A stretch of 64,000 nucleotides of DNA from Amblyomma americanum (lineage: Eukaryota; Arthropoda; Arachnida; Ixodida; Ixodidae), in contig NC_135507.1 of assembly GCF_052857255.1 (NCBI RefSeq), forward strand, positions 75,945,850 to 76,009,849, written 5' to 3'. The notes below the pieces were generated by a model, which was given only the letters and a program-made list of their open reading frames with translations, was not told the origin of the DNA and ran no database searches. This document shows positions 1 through 10,251 of the stretch, one piece after another. How positions within the stretch are numbered: position 1 is the first letter of the stretch; each line of letters starts with the position of its first letter. The position numbers were made by a program, and so were the translations under genes.

Positions 1-540
1 AATAGCCATGGATGGCAAAATAGTAGAGAATTGTGCAAAAGGCTTTTGAAAACAGTGTTCGAAATGGATTGAAATGTGTTTGATGAATGAAAACTATTCG
101 ATTGAAAAATTTCATTCATATCGAGTAATTAGTTCATTAATTAGAAGCAAAACTCATTGGACAGTTGAATAGGTTGGACGGGTATATAGCAAGTGGACGG
201 GAAAGCAACCATAGCGCCAAGCTGGAAAAACCAAAATGGGTGATTGAAGGCGGGTGGCGGTTAAAACTTTACTGCCACAAAATGGAAGGGATTATTTGGG
301 GCTGGGGTGAGTCCAGGGTGGCCTCCAGTCGGGGGCGACCTTTTGAGCTCGCGTGATGAGGGCCAGTTGCGTTGTTTTTTCTTGAACTGGCCAAGAGCTT
401 CCTCCGCCGCTTCCTCCGCCTATGTTGCTGGCAAGAGTGTCGTCGTCGGAGGTTTGCTAGCGCATTCACATAATATATATTGTCTTGGGTGGCGTGCGTC
501 CCGTCACCGCAGCGCTGTCATGCAAGGCCATATTCAGGGG
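1..540. other. Unassigned sequence
   Basis: I recognise no gene, repeat family or RNA here. The short open frames do not resemble any family I know. The right edge leads into a LINE fragment whose first recognisable codons lie near 590. Confidence 0.4.
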
Positions 541-589
541 CTAAGAATTGCCTTTGTTTGTAGTCGTCTGAGTGTCGTAGCTTGCGCCC

Positions 590-855
590 TGTCCAGGTAG
601 GGGTAAGCGTGCTCGCAATGCGAATTCTGCGCAACCTAACTCTCGACCACAACATCAGTCTCGTATGGGTTCCGGCTCACGCGGGTGACTCCGGAAACGA
701 GGGGGTCGACCGTCTAGCCCGAGGTTTAACCAACCGGGCGCGGGAGAGCTCTCGGGAACGGATGCCCCTGCCGAGGCGCCTCGCTCGTACGCGGAGATTA
801 CAAAATTTTATCGTGAGCTAAGATGCACGTATCCCGCCCACTCACCCCGACATGA
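590..855 (+). pseudogene. LINE fragment: C-terminal half of RNase H domain
   Basis: The frame ending at 821 carries LVWVPAHAGDSGNEGVDRLARGL, the conserved C-terminal RNase H block (WxPxHxGxxGNExxDxLA) of I/R1-type non-LTR retrotransposons. After a stop the frame continues as a YPPxHP-like stretch, the usual linker to the C-terminal zinc knuckle of these elements. The N-terminal RNase H part and the reverse transcriptase are missing, so the copy is 5'-truncated. The rest of the same element appears to resume near 1540. Confidence 0.7.
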
Positions 856-1535
856 GTGATTGGAGAGAATCAAAGATAGGCAAAGAGGGGCAAGAGTATC
901 AAAGAGAGGCAAAGAGGCGCGACGATTGTCGAGGAGGCGTCAATGTTTTCTAATTCTCCCAATGCGGGTTTCCGCAGTGATCTCAAACGTATTTTTTTAC
1001 GCTTCGCTTCCATCAACGGGCAGCCGCTAAGAGTACTGTGCGACGTAGGTGTTCGCGCTGCTACCAGCGGCTGCGAGGTACACAAATACAGAATGTTTGG
1101 AGGAGAGTAGCGTATTGCCTGCTCCTCGCAAAGGTATGCAAATGAAAACATAACAAATGCTAGCGCTGAGGCGTAGATGCAGGGAGGACTTTGCGCAGAC
1201 CGTCCTCATTGCTGCTGTGTTTGCAAACCTATACCCCAGCGATCCGGCAACTACGTGCGCAATCGTTGACGCCGCCCTGGAAACTGATGTCACACGCTTG
1301 GCGCTGCTCAGGTATAAGCGCATGCTAGCACTGCGAATGGACTCCAGGCCATCGGGGTCTTCGATGGAATGAGGCCGCACACGCGGCTGTCCGAGCTCTG
1401 ATCTCTTGGGTACCTCATACCGACTCTGATACCTCGTATGCGGGACAGCCCTTATTCCACTTTTGTGAAATTCTGAAATATTATGAGTATAAACATCTAC
1501 GCTGCCCATCACCGGCAAAAGGGCTTGGGAAAGCA
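856..1535. mobile_element. Probable insertion inside the LINE fragment
   Basis: The flanking LINE reading frame stops in the linker after RNase H at about 855 and resumes with the following linker and knuckle region at about 1540, so these ~680 bases look inserted. They start with a purine-rich stretch of CAAAGAGAGGCAAAGAGG-like units. A 71-codon plus-strand frame (1157-1372) has a protein-like composition (FANLYPSDPATTCAIVDAALE) but I do not recognise it. No clear terminal inverted repeats were found. Confidence 0.35.
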
Positions 1536-1539
1536 TAAG

Positions 1540-1920
1540 AACGCGTGCTCCTTCGACTCTTCACTAATTCTCTAGTATGCCAGGCTATAATGAGACATTT
1601 CGACCATATGGTCACTGGCCGGTGCACGCGCTGTGGGAGGTGGCTGACACCCAGCACATGGTGTGGGCCTGCCAGAAAAACACAGCCCTTTCCCCAAACC
1701 CCCACCCTACCCGAGAGGACTGGGAGGCGGCCCTGCTCGGCTGCTCGGACCTCCAGGCCCAGCGGGCATTAGTCCAGAGGGCCTGGACGGCGGCTTCTAC
1801 CAATGGGGTACCGGACTAGACACTCCACCTAATATGTAAGAAGGCTTCCCACTGAGGGAAGCCCCCGAATACCTCTCTGTATATACCTATGTCGAATAAA
1901 CGCTTTTCACCACCACCAGC
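1540..1920 (+). pseudogene. LINE C terminus and 3' end
   Basis: The frame ending at 1819 reads VADTQHMVWACQKNTA, matching the degenerate CxxCG..xTxxHxxWxC zinc knuckle at the C terminus of RNase H-bearing LINEs; the two cysteines before it are read in the neighbouring frame (GRCTRCGR), which shows a frameshift. The tail EDWEAALL..LQAQRALVQRAWTAA is typical of the same protein. The 3' UTR contains AATAAA near 1896 and ends in a CACCACCAC-like run near 1915. It is probably the same copy as the fragment at 590-855. Confidence 0.65.
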
Positions 1921-2039
1921 GAACGACCTGGGGGGCCGCGGTGCCGAGAGAAGCAGAGGACGCGCCGAGCCGCGTCACCGTCGCTATAGCAACGCTGCGC
2001 TGCGCATGCGCTGGGAGCAGGTGGGGGTGAGGTCAAATG

Positions 2040-2240
2040 GTGAACAGGGGTGGGCAAATGCCCTCATTTTTACTTTTCTCCCTCACCCTCATTCTTGAAT
2101 TCATGGCCCTCCCTCAACCTCGTTCTCATTTTAAAAAGTTATCCGCCCCTCCCTCAGCCTCATCTTCACTTCGTGAAATGTGCTCTCCCTCGCTCGCCCT
2201 CACTCTCATATCATCGGCCCTCCCTCACCCTCACTAACAG
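2040..2240. repeat. CCCTCA-rich degenerate minisatellite
   Basis: A pyrimidine-rich stretch repeats CCCTCCCTCACCCTCATTCT-like units of variable spacing, about ten times. A related array lies at 9215-9420. The open frames across it are products of the repeat and not genes. Confidence 0.7.
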
Positions 2241-2944
2241 TCGTTTTAATGAAAACTCGAGTTATTTTTGAAGTCGCCAACTTCTGGCGGTATTGCTAAG
2301 AATAAACAATACAAGACAAGCCTTTAAAGCACTAATGGGCGAGAGGCTAGATGCTTATACTGTTTGTTATGAGTGTGCGTGTACCTGTGTGTGAGTTGCT
2401 TGAGCTAATACGTTAGACAAAACCAATACAGTTGCGAGTTGGGCCCTAAAATATCACTCTGCCTTTACTCCTGACACGCTCTGCATGCATACATGTGCCC
2501 CGCACTTATAACATTTCATTGTTATCTATATGCACTGCTAACATGAGTCAGCGCGTTGTCGTGTCTGTGTACATAAACTAATTTACGCCAAGAATATTTA
2601 TAAAACAATGTTAGTAGCGTTTACCACGACAATTAGAATAAGTGCTAAGCACAGAATAGACTCAGAACAAGGAAAGTTTGTAGCGCGCTTAATTACCATT
2701 GCCAGATGACATTGCGATGGCACTGGATCTTATGAATTTCACAGCTTCTATTCTCCCGCCATTACTTGCGGTCTGCTGCTTGCTCGTCTGATGAAGCTTT
2801 CATGCGCACAGATGGGAGATGGTGAAGACCACGCTTTCAAACTACAGCGAGAGAGAGAGTGGCAGTTTAAGACGCGTGCCACGCGGGTAGGTGACGAAGA
2901 CGACGACATTGCGTGCACAGCTCGAGAGCTTGGCAGTTTTTTAA
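2241..2944. other. Unassigned AT-rich sequence
   Basis: No coding, RNA or repeat signal was recognised in these 700 bases. Confidence 0.35.
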
Positions 2945-3290
2945 TTATTATTAACGAGATTTATTGCCTCAGGGCATCAATAGGCGAAGGAGTGATGAAG
3001 GATCCTTTATTGATGAAAATATTGGAAAAAGGTTAGCCGAATTTCTGAAGTCCAGTAGTGAGCGATGGTGTGGTCCCTGCATCCAGGCAATATTCATGTA
3101 TGAAGCAGGGTTGCTCGGTGTAAGACCCGCTTTGAAGTGCCACAGTAAGTGGTTAATGTCGGCTTCAACGTCCTCGCATTTATATATCGGACACCAAGGC
3201 CTAGGAAAACAATCTCGATACTGTGGCCGCTTCCGAGTGGCGGCAAGTGTGAGGCTAACCCCGATCCGTAGTAAATACCACGCTTAAAAA
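2945..3290 (-). pseudogene. LINE 3' end, minus strand
   Basis: On the minus strand the sequence ends ATGCCCTGAGGCAATAAA, identical to the 3' UTR of the plus-strand LINE piece at 22180-22551. Upstream, degenerate frames show CPxYKCEDVEADINHLLW, the counterpart of CTVCKSRDREADIHHLLWDC there. Both are therefore 3' ends of one LINE family with a C-terminal CxxC..HxxW knuckle. Frameshifts are frequent and only the last ~350 bases remain. Confidence 0.65.
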
Positions 3291-3297
3291 AGCAGCT

Positions 3298-3396
3298 GTG
3301 GCATGGCATAGTTGTGTGAAGCAGCAGCCTGCGGAACTGATTTTTTTAGCGTCGCCGCGGGTTCGAATACCACTCCCGCAGCTGTAAAGTTTTTTT
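3298..3396 (+). repeat. tRNA-like SINE head (degenerate)
   Basis: GGTTCGAATACC at about 3360 matches the tRNA B box and is preceded by a weak A-box-like segment (GTGGCATGGCATAGTTG). The acceptor and anticodon arms do not pair, so this is a tRNA-derived repeat and not a working tRNA gene. A T-rich run follows. Confidence 0.4.
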
Positions 3397-3399
3397 TAT

Positions 3400-4490
3400 T
3401 TCTTTAGTACCTTCCCCCAGTGCGATGCCAGCTTTCCGCTGCAGTGAGATTCTTATGCTGTCGGTTAAATTAAAACATTATTCACGCCCCTCGAAAACTC
3501 AACAGCTAGCTTAAATATAGCATTTGGGCTGAATATTGGTAATCACTAATTCCAAGAGTCTGGAGTGAACGGTTCTTGGGGTTTCTCTTTTAGTGTCCTA
3601 GCACATAAAATCCGCCGAGAAGGGGTTGTCTGACTGTCCGAAGCCTGCTTCTAGCTCGTGGGCCACCTTCGTCACATGACACTGTGACGCCATCACCGGA
3701 TTGCGAGCAAACTGCCCACCGTGGAAGTTCAAATAATGATTACACGCGAGAGATTCCTCAGGAAAAACATGTGTCTCACAAGCCCGACCGATGGCAGGGC
3801 AGTGGCCCGTAGCCGAACCGCTGCAGCTCTGCTCCAGGAGCGGAATCAGGGCTCCCAAGTATCTGTAATTGTAAACAATGACCAATTCTACAGCAGTACA
3901 AGTCTACAATGATGCAATATCACGCAAACATACATCTTATAATACATCAACCAAAGTAAGCCGGTTCAGGCCAAACAAAAGCCTAGAAAATCAATATAAA
4001 CCATACAAAACCTGGGCTAACTTAACCCTAAGCTAAACTGGCCATGATTTTTACGGCGTAGCTGTATACCTCTGCTGTCCAAGGATATTTTCGTGTCGTC
4101 GTCGTCATAAGCAAAAAACGCCAGGCTAAAAATTGAATGCTAATCCGAATGGAAAAGTACCCAAGAGCATTGAAATCGTATATCCTACTGATCATGAAGG
4201 TGTCGTAAAATGAAAAATAAAAATATAAAAAATCAACATCAAATAAAAAGAAAAAAGAATATATACAGTATAGAAATCGTATATCAAATTGATCATCGCG
4301 CAGTCGTAAGATAAAAAATTAATTTTGTCGCGTAGAGGTGACGGCAGTCGAAGAAGCGATGAAAACGGACAAAAGGTCTCCTAAAAGAAAACTGCTTATT
4401 GGGCTGAGTTGCTCCCACAATGGACTGAATCACTCGGCGGCGGCGAAGCGACAAGCGTGCTCGGCGGTCGTCGGACAGAATGTCCGCCGC
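3400..4490. other. Unassigned sequence with one dispersed repeat
   Basis: The minus-strand frame at 3598-3885 (95 codons) is unrecognised. Positions 4088-4145 (TTTTCGTGTC..GTCATAAGC..AACGCCAGGCTAAAAATTGAATG) recur at 7670-7726, so a dispersed repeat is present, followed by an A-rich stretch. Confidence 0.4.
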
Positions 4491-4499
4491 TGTCGGCCG

Positions 4500-4665
4500 T
4501 GCTCAGTTTAAAGCTGATATCGAACTTTCGAGATAAAGCGCGCAAAGTTACTACAACATTCCGGAACAACGTAGAATCAGCTCTGCCTGGCTGCGATCAA
4601 TCGAGATAAATCTAGTCGCGTCTTGCGTCGCAAACAAAGCGATAAAGTGGTGTGGCGGCAGATTT
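4500..4665 (-). repeat. Partial copy of the GCGAAAGC-type MITE interior
   Basis: The segment around CTGCGATCAATCGAGATAA is the reverse complement of the interior of the TIR element at 6713-7104, and similarity continues through GATAAAGTGGTGTGG. Neither terminal repeat is preserved. Confidence 0.5.
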
Positions 4666-4707
4666 GAATAACGAACAAACACTGCAAATATTCGCGGCAA
4701 TATATAC

Positions 4708-5614
4708 CGGGTGTTCCGGCTAACTTGAGCCATTAAGGGTTAAAAAATGTTATTAGAAGCAGGCAAGTGAAACCAGTTGCATATTGGTGACAGCCATCTT
4801 GCGCACCACATGCAATTTTTTGTTTGGCAATTAATTATTAGTGCAGTTAAGTCTCACTATCTAAATTATAAAAAATGATTTTAGGCAACAAATTGCATTT
4901 GAAGAGTGGTCGAGCACCTTCAGAAGACCGCACCATCATTTATGATAAGGAAACCCTCACGTGCGTCTTTTTTCCCCAGCACCAAAGAAAGCCCGCGAAA
5001 TGCAAGATAAACCACGTAACTAACGCACTTGCGCGCCGCGATCGTGCTGCTCTCAAGCGTAGGTTGAGCAAACGAAATCGCCTGCAGCCTTGACTCGACG
5101 GCCCCGCACCAGCTGCAGGCCGATATGTTGGTGGTGCTTTGTCGTCTACGTCAGCCAGTGGCACACATGACGGTGCGAGTTGCCGTCGACAACATATCTG
5201 CCTGCCGCTGGTGCGGGGCCGTCGAGTCAAGGCTGCAGGCGATTTCGTTTGCTCAGACCACTCTTGAGATCAGCACGATCGCGGCGCGCAAGCGCGTTAG
5301 TCACGTGGTTTATCTTGCATTTCGCGGGCTTTCTTTGGTGCTGGGAAAAAAAGACGCACGTGAGGATTTCCTTATCATAAATGATGGAATGGGGTCTTCT
5401 GAAGGTGCTCGACAACTCTTCAAATGCAATTTGCTGTCTAATGCCAATATTTGTGAATTTAGATAATTAAAATTAATTTAGCTAGTAATTAATTGCGAAA
5501 CAAAAAAATGTGTGCGGTGCGCAAGATTTTCTGTCGCCAATATGCAACTGGTTTCACTCGCCTGCCTCTAATTTATTTTTAATCCTTGGCTCAAGTTAGC
5601 TGGGACACCCGGTA
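4708..5614. mobile_element. Foldback element with ~400-bp arms
   Basis: The left end (CCGGGTGTTCCGGCTAACTT) and the right end (AAGTTAGCTGGGACACCCGG) are inverted copies. The inverted similarity runs inward almost without break: AGCACCTTCAGAAGACC near 4914 against GGTCTTCTGAAGGTGCT near 5393, and GACGGCCCCGCACCAGC near 5098 against GCTGGTGCGGGGCCGTC near 5208. A ~90-bp spacer at 5115-5205 is itself partly palindromic. The 60-113-codon frames in both arms mirror one another and are not genes. No transposase is encoded, so this is a non-autonomous foldback or long MITE. Confidence 0.85.
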
Positions 5615-5629
5615 TGTGTATAAGGTAAA

Positions 5630-6300
5630 GTAAGGTAAGCAAAATTTATTGGATCTTTTAAGAAATTCGCGGCTGCAGGACCCGCGTTGTCCTCGTCTCA
5701 GGCGGTCCCGGGTCCTGTCCTCGCAAGGTCGGGCCCCTATTCCAGGGCTCCGCTGAGCCGCGCTGCCCCGCAAGCGTGCTGCACCAGGGTCCTTTGGACT
5801 GTGAGCTCGCTGCTGACGAGCCGGCTCTCCCATTGCTCCGCACTCGGGTGTTCGTGTTGGTGGAATGTTCTGTTTCGCTCACACTCCCACGTGATGTGGT
5901 AGAGTGTCGGCACCGCCCCGCACCAAGGGCATGTGGCTCTGTACTGTGTTGGAAACATCTTGCTCAGTAGGCGTAGGTTGAGAAAAACACCCGTCTGCAG
6001 CCTGCGCCACCCGGTCGCCTCCTCCTTTGTTAGCGCCCTGTGTGGCGGTGAGTACCTATATCTCATGCCCCTGTATAGGCCCAGGTGCTCCGCGTACCCC
6101 CCGTCGCAGGCCTGGGTGTAGAAGTCGTCCGGTTGCCCCGCTCGGAAACTCAACTCGCGAGCGAGGCCGTCCGCCTTCTCATTCCCCTTAATGCCTGCGT
6201 GCCCGGGTATCCATATCAGGTTGTGTATGTGTTTTCTATCCAAGCATTTTACCTTTCTGAGTATGTTTAGGGCCACGCTACCTATTCTACCTCTAATGTT
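5630..6300 (-). pseudogene. LINE 3' part: RNase H plus C-terminal zinc knuckle
   Basis: Within the minus-strand frame 6444-5737, IWIPGHAGIKGNEKADGLAREL is the C-terminal RNase H block, and CPWCGAVPTLYHITWEC is the C-terminal knuckle of I/R1-like LINEs. The 3' UTR carries AATAAA near 5650. Everything upstream of mid RNase H is lost. The open frame extends about 48 codons beyond 6300 into an unrelated repeat (6296-6668), so those N-terminal residues are not LINE protein. Confidence 0.85.
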
Positions 6301-6668
6301 AGCTCTGGTTAAACCTGGAATTACGCGATAGGTACAGCTTGCAGAGTGGAGCTTGCTTAGTTTAATTGCAAAGTCAGTCTTTAGCCGCTCCGTTTCGCTG
6401 GGCGTTCCTTCATCTTCGTTCCACTTGACACGGCGCATGCGCACAGCTGTGGCAGCTCGGTTTCGAAGGCGCGCAGCGCCGCCGGCAGCAGCAGCTGCTC
6501 CGTGCCACGTGGCTCGTCACGTGACCAAGCATGTGACGAACCACGTGATCAGCCGCGCCGCCGTGCCGCCGGCAGCTGCTCCGGACCACGTGACCAACCA
6601 CGTGACAGCGTGGCCGCGCCGCCACGTTGAAGGCTAGAAATGATACCGTAATGTAGCTATCGCTACAA
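6296..6668 (+). repeat. E-box-rich interspersed repeat, copy 1
   Basis: It begins TTAGCTCTGGTTAAACCTGG and ends GTAATGTAGCTATCGCTACAA. The same layout recurs at 46740-47098 and, inverted, at 32190-32722. The unit holds GCGATAGNTACA near its start and TGTAGCTATCGC near its end, an inverted pair, plus GGCGCATGCGCAC. Five CACGTG palindromes lie between 6500 and 6610. No protein is encoded; it is probably non-autonomous. It forms the 5' junction of the truncated LINE at 5630-6300. Confidence 0.75.
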
Positions 6669-6712
6669 AAAACAAAAATTCAGGGGGGCATTTTGTTGAC
6701 CTAATGTGCGGC

Positions 6713-7104
6713 GAGGCGAAAGCCTTTAGCGCGGTGTTGCTGCTTGCGTCGGTGATGTGTGTAGATGATTTTGATTAAAGACTACAAAGAGCGTTTTGGG
6801 TGGAATCCTTGCAGATCGGCGTTCATGAGGCGTCTGGCAAGTTTGCTTTGGGAACGCTCCTCTCGAACGATGGTCACGCCACTTAATGACGTCACACACT
6901 CATAAACCACACAGCTCTATCATTTTCTTTGCGATGCCACCAGACTTATCTCGATTGATCGCAGCTGCGCACAACTTCTTCAGACTGTTGCAGTTGCTTT
7001 GGTGCCTTATGTCGATGACGACATTTAGTTGCTGGATGTAACGGATTTCAGAAAGATCCATGGCCGCGAGTATGAGCCATTAAAGGCTTTCGCCTTGAAA
7101 GGAC
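6713..7104. mobile_element. MITE with GCGAAAGC terminal repeats, copy 1
   Basis: AGGCGAAAGCCTTTAGCG at the left is inverted at the right as TTAAAGGCTTTCGCCTT, giving a ~390-bp element with no coding capacity. Copies with the same termini occur at 40368-40741, and a short relative lies at 46591-46736. A fragment of the interior lies at 4500-4665. Confidence 0.7.
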
Positions 7105-7239
7105 CAAAAATTTCAGCAAGTAAAATTACATTGGATGACGCTCAAGCCTTCTAGAGCGGGACGCGACAGCGTGTTGCAGCGTTGTCATGGAGTCCACGGA
7201 ACGCTTTCGTCCGTTCGTCGCGACGCCTTGCCCGTTGGA

Positions 7240-7330
7240 CAATTTAAGGAAAGGAAATGACACCTGTCGCACATATCTTGGTGGACACCTGAACCGCGCC
7301 GTAAGGCAAGGAAAATGAAAATTGGTTCTA
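7240..7330 (-). repeat. Ruka SINE tail fragment
   Basis: GGACACCTGAACCGCGCCGT with neighbouring GGAAATGACACCTGT matches the reverse complement of the 3' body of the full SINE at 8445-8758. The tRNA head is missing. GGAAAGGAAT-like pieces repeat downstream to 7480. Confidence 0.7.
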
Positions 7331-7499
7331 AAAGAATGGAAATGACGCCTGTCTCACACATGTCGGTAAGGAAAGGAATATTCACCGTAAGGAAAGGAAT
7401 AACAGGGTTAAGTTGGTTGAATTCTTGACCAGACGGTATTCCGTCGAACGTTAGACTAAGGAAAGGAATATTTCCGATGCGTGGTGCCGACAATTTCAA

Positions 7500-8155
7500 C
7501 TACGCGTTCCGGTAAACATTACGTTTGCAGCAGCTTCGAAAAGGGTTGACGTCATTCGAAGCCCTCGTGTGAAGTGCAAACCGCATAATCTATGATAACG
7601 GCGCCTGCAAACAATGCGAAGCACGTTCCTTCTCCCCGCGTGTGTTTCCCGGTAAATATTACTGTTGCGTTTTCGTGTCTTTGTCGTAAGCAGTGAACGC
7701 TAGGCTAAAAATTGAATGGAAACACCATCTCCTTTGACAGCTTCGCTGTCCAACCACGTTCACAGCGTGGAAGGGAGTCCCAATTTTTTTGCTTGTACGT
7801 CTATTCATTACACAAATGCTCAGTTTGAATTCCCTGTTATGCCTGCAAGAAATTTGGTTCATTAAATCAGGCACGTGATTGGGTGCTCACACGTCTCACC
7901 AGGGAGTGAAATAAACCAAGAGATGTACCTGTTATTTCGAGAGCAGTGCACATCGTACAATGCAAGGCGGAGCCAGCGTTGAATCAGACCGAGGTGGTTG
8001 AGCTAATTCATTATTTTCATGGTAGGAACACAGTGGTTGGCTTTGCTCACCACACTGCGGCACCACTTTCCTGTACTGAAATTCCGGCGAAAATAGAAAG
8101 AAGATACGACTGTACTGAACTATTGAGTAAAGCTGAGATTTGGGCGAGGTGGTAA
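7500..8155. other. Unassigned sequence
   Basis: Apart from the dispersed repeat at 7670-7726 (also at 4088-4145), I see no gene. The two opposed frames at 7932-8159 mirror each other and look random. Confidence 0.35.
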
Positions 8156-8161
8156 GCATTC

Positions 8162-8282
8162 ATGGTGGGTGAACAGCGCAACAAAGGCGGGACAAAGGCA
8201 AGACAAGCGCTGACTATATATAGCAACTTGTCAGCGCTTGTCTTGCCTTTGTCCCGCCTTTGTTGCGCTGTTCACCCACCAT
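8162..8282. repeat. Perfect hairpin, 53-bp arms
   Basis: ATGGTGGGTGAACAGCGCAA.. (8162-8214) is the exact reverse complement of 8230-8282. The 15-base loop is AT-rich (TATATATAGCAACTT). The arms contain GGACAAAGGCAAGACAAGCG. It is likely a very young or gene-converted short foldback element. No Pol III box or coding frame is present. Confidence 0.9.
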
Positions 8283-8444
8283 GTACTGAACTACTCACAG
8301 TGTGAATGAAAAAATTTCCACAGCAACGCCGCCAACAGGCTTTGATTTGGCAGTGGAATTTCGTAAAAAAGCATTTTTTTTTGCGCTGCTTGCAGTTCTT
8401 TCAGACCTCACTGTTCTGAAATTATTTCTTCCTGCAAAGAAGGG

Positions 8445-8758
8445 CCCCGCCGCGGTGGCTCAGTGGTTAGGGCGCTCGACTACTGAACAGCAGTACCCGG
8501 GTTCGAACCCGACCGCGGCGGCTGCGTTTTTATGGAGGAAAAACGCTAAGGCGCCCGTGTGCTGTGCGATGTCAGTGCACGTTAAAGATCCCCAGGTGGT
8601 CGAAATTATCCCGGAGCCCTCCACTACGGCACCTCTCTCTCCCTTTCTTCTTTGACTCCCTCCTTTACCCTTCCCTTACGGCGCGGTTCAGGTGCCCAAC
8701 GATATATGAGACAGATACTGCGCCATTTCCTTTCCCCCCAAAACCAATAAAAAAAAAC
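8445..8758 (+). mobile_element. Ruka: Ruka-type SINE, full length
   Basis: The head GCCGCGGTGGCTCAGTGG at about 8449 holds the Pol III A box and GGGTTCGAACCC at about 8499 the B box. The body has the conserved CGTTAAAGATCCCCAGGTGG and ends in GGCGCGGTTCAGGTG..ATGAGACAGATACTGCGCC and an A-rich tail. AAGAAGG occurs on both sides (8437-8443 and 8759-8765), a likely target-site duplication. This matches my memory of Ruka, a tRNA-derived SINE of ixodid ticks. Confidence 0.9.
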
Positions 8759-8942
8759 AAGAAGGCTTACAACTTGGGAATTCCACAGCCTCACACGGTA
8801 TAATTTCTACGTGTTTTACTCTACAGTCTGATCATCCGACAGACACGCAGCTGATAATGAAAATGTTGACTGCCGTATTACGGTTCCCGTTGAACGGTGG
8901 CCACAGGCACGGCTTAACCAACGACCCTCGTTAGCGCACTGC

Positions 8943-9075
8943 ACAGGGTGTTTAACCTAAGACTTTACACAATTTTTAAAAATAGGCTTTTTAGTTAGAA
9001 GAGAGCTTTTCTCGGCGTAACATTTTTAGCAGTGTAGTACATCGCGGCGACGGAGGTGTGCGGCACCTGCCCTTC
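8943..9075 (+). mobile_element. Left arm of the 655-bp MITE family
   Basis: CAGGGTGTTTAACCTAAGAC followed by TTTACACAATTTTTAAAAAT and GTTAGAAGAGAGC matches the termini of the elements at 28975, 35391 and 52686. The right arm is absent, so this is a truncated copy. Confidence 0.65.
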
Positions 9076-9214
9076 GTGTTCGTCTCGTGCACGTCCAGAC
9101 TGCAAAATCTATGTCTTCGCTTGGAATCTTCACACTAAAAAGAAGCACTTTAAAACGGGAAATCATTCCGGGCTACACTGACAAAAAACGTTAGCCCGGA
9201 GTACGAGTCGAGCC

Positions 9215-9425
9215 ATCACCCTCTCCCTCAGACAGTGCTTCTTGGCCTCCCTCACCCCACCTCATGTCTTCCCTCCCTCACCCTCACCTCACCATGTCTT
9301 TCCTCCCTGACCCTCGTCCTCACAAATTTTCAAGCGCGCATCCTCCCTCACTCTCATCGAGTGAAATCCTCATGAGGTGAGGGTGAGGACACCCTCATGA
9401 GGGCTCGCCCTCGTGACGATGGCCA
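9215..9425. repeat. CCCTCACCCTCA minisatellite, second array
   Basis: Irregular TCCCTCACCCTCACCTCA-like units run to about 9360, then the complementary form (GGTGAGGGTGAGG) follows at 9377-9420, giving a weak inverted structure. Related to 2040-2240. Confidence 0.7.
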
Positions 9426-9532
9426 TCTGTGGTGATGAAAGTCCCTTCTGAGGGTTTTGCTCTCAACTTTGTGGATCCAGCGTTTGGAGGAGCGCCGCCG
9501 TTTAATTACTTAGTATGCAAGCTGCGTCGATA

Positions 9533-9704
9533 AATGGATGGATGGATGGATGGATGGATGGATGGATGGATGGATGGATGGATGGATGGATGGATGGATG
9601 GATGGATGGATGGATGGATGGATGGGTGGGTGGGTGGGTGGGTGGATGGATGGATGGATGGATGGATGGATGGATATGTGGATGGGTGGGTGGGTGGGTG
9701 GGTG
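9533..9704. repeat. (GGAT)n / (GGGT)n microsatellite at a LINE 3' end
   Basis: About 25 GGAT units pass into GGGT units, again GGAT, then GGGT. On the minus strand it directly follows AATAAAAGTTGCCACC, the 3' end of the LINE at 9705-12290. All translated frames here (MDGW or HPPT repeats) are artefacts. Confidence 0.95.
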
Positions 9705-10251
9705 GCAACTTTTATTTCCACCGGAAATGAGTCCCTTACTGCCCCCCGCCCCCGGCACGCAGGCCAGTAGGACGGGGGCCGGAGACTCCGCGACTAAAGG
9801 CTAACAAAGAGGTTTTTGTCTCTTCGCGGCCTCAGCCTCCAGGCGGATGTCTTGTTTCTGCCGAGCGGGATCTTCGCTCTGCGGCAGGGCTTCCCAGCTC
9901 CTCCTTTCCCACGGCTCCTTTGTAGGGCTTCCCAGCTTTCTCTGCTGTCAATATCTTCTTCGATCCGGGGCAGTCGGCGCATTCCCATATTATATGGTCT
10001 AGGGTGCCCCTCTCCCCGCACGTTTTACAAAGAACGTTTTCGTATTCCCCTGGTAGGACGTGAAAGGCCTATACTGGGTTAACGAAATTTCCGGCTTGCA
10101 GGCGCCGCCATGCTGTCCTCTCTGTATTACTTAGCTTCCTATCCCGTGGTGGCACCAGTTTTCTGTTTAGCCTATAGTTCTAATTGATTTCGGAATAGGT
10201 TTGCGCGCCCTCGTCCAGGTTCAACGGTTACCCGGAAGTAGAGAGCTCGGG

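Noticed and set aside
4875..5466. Paired 72-113-codon frames on both strands
   Set aside because: Mirror images generated by the foldback arms.
9502..9804. Six overlapping frames of Trp-Met-Asp-Gly or His-Pro repeats
   Set aside because: Translations of the (GGAT)n/(GGGT)n microsatellite; no gene.
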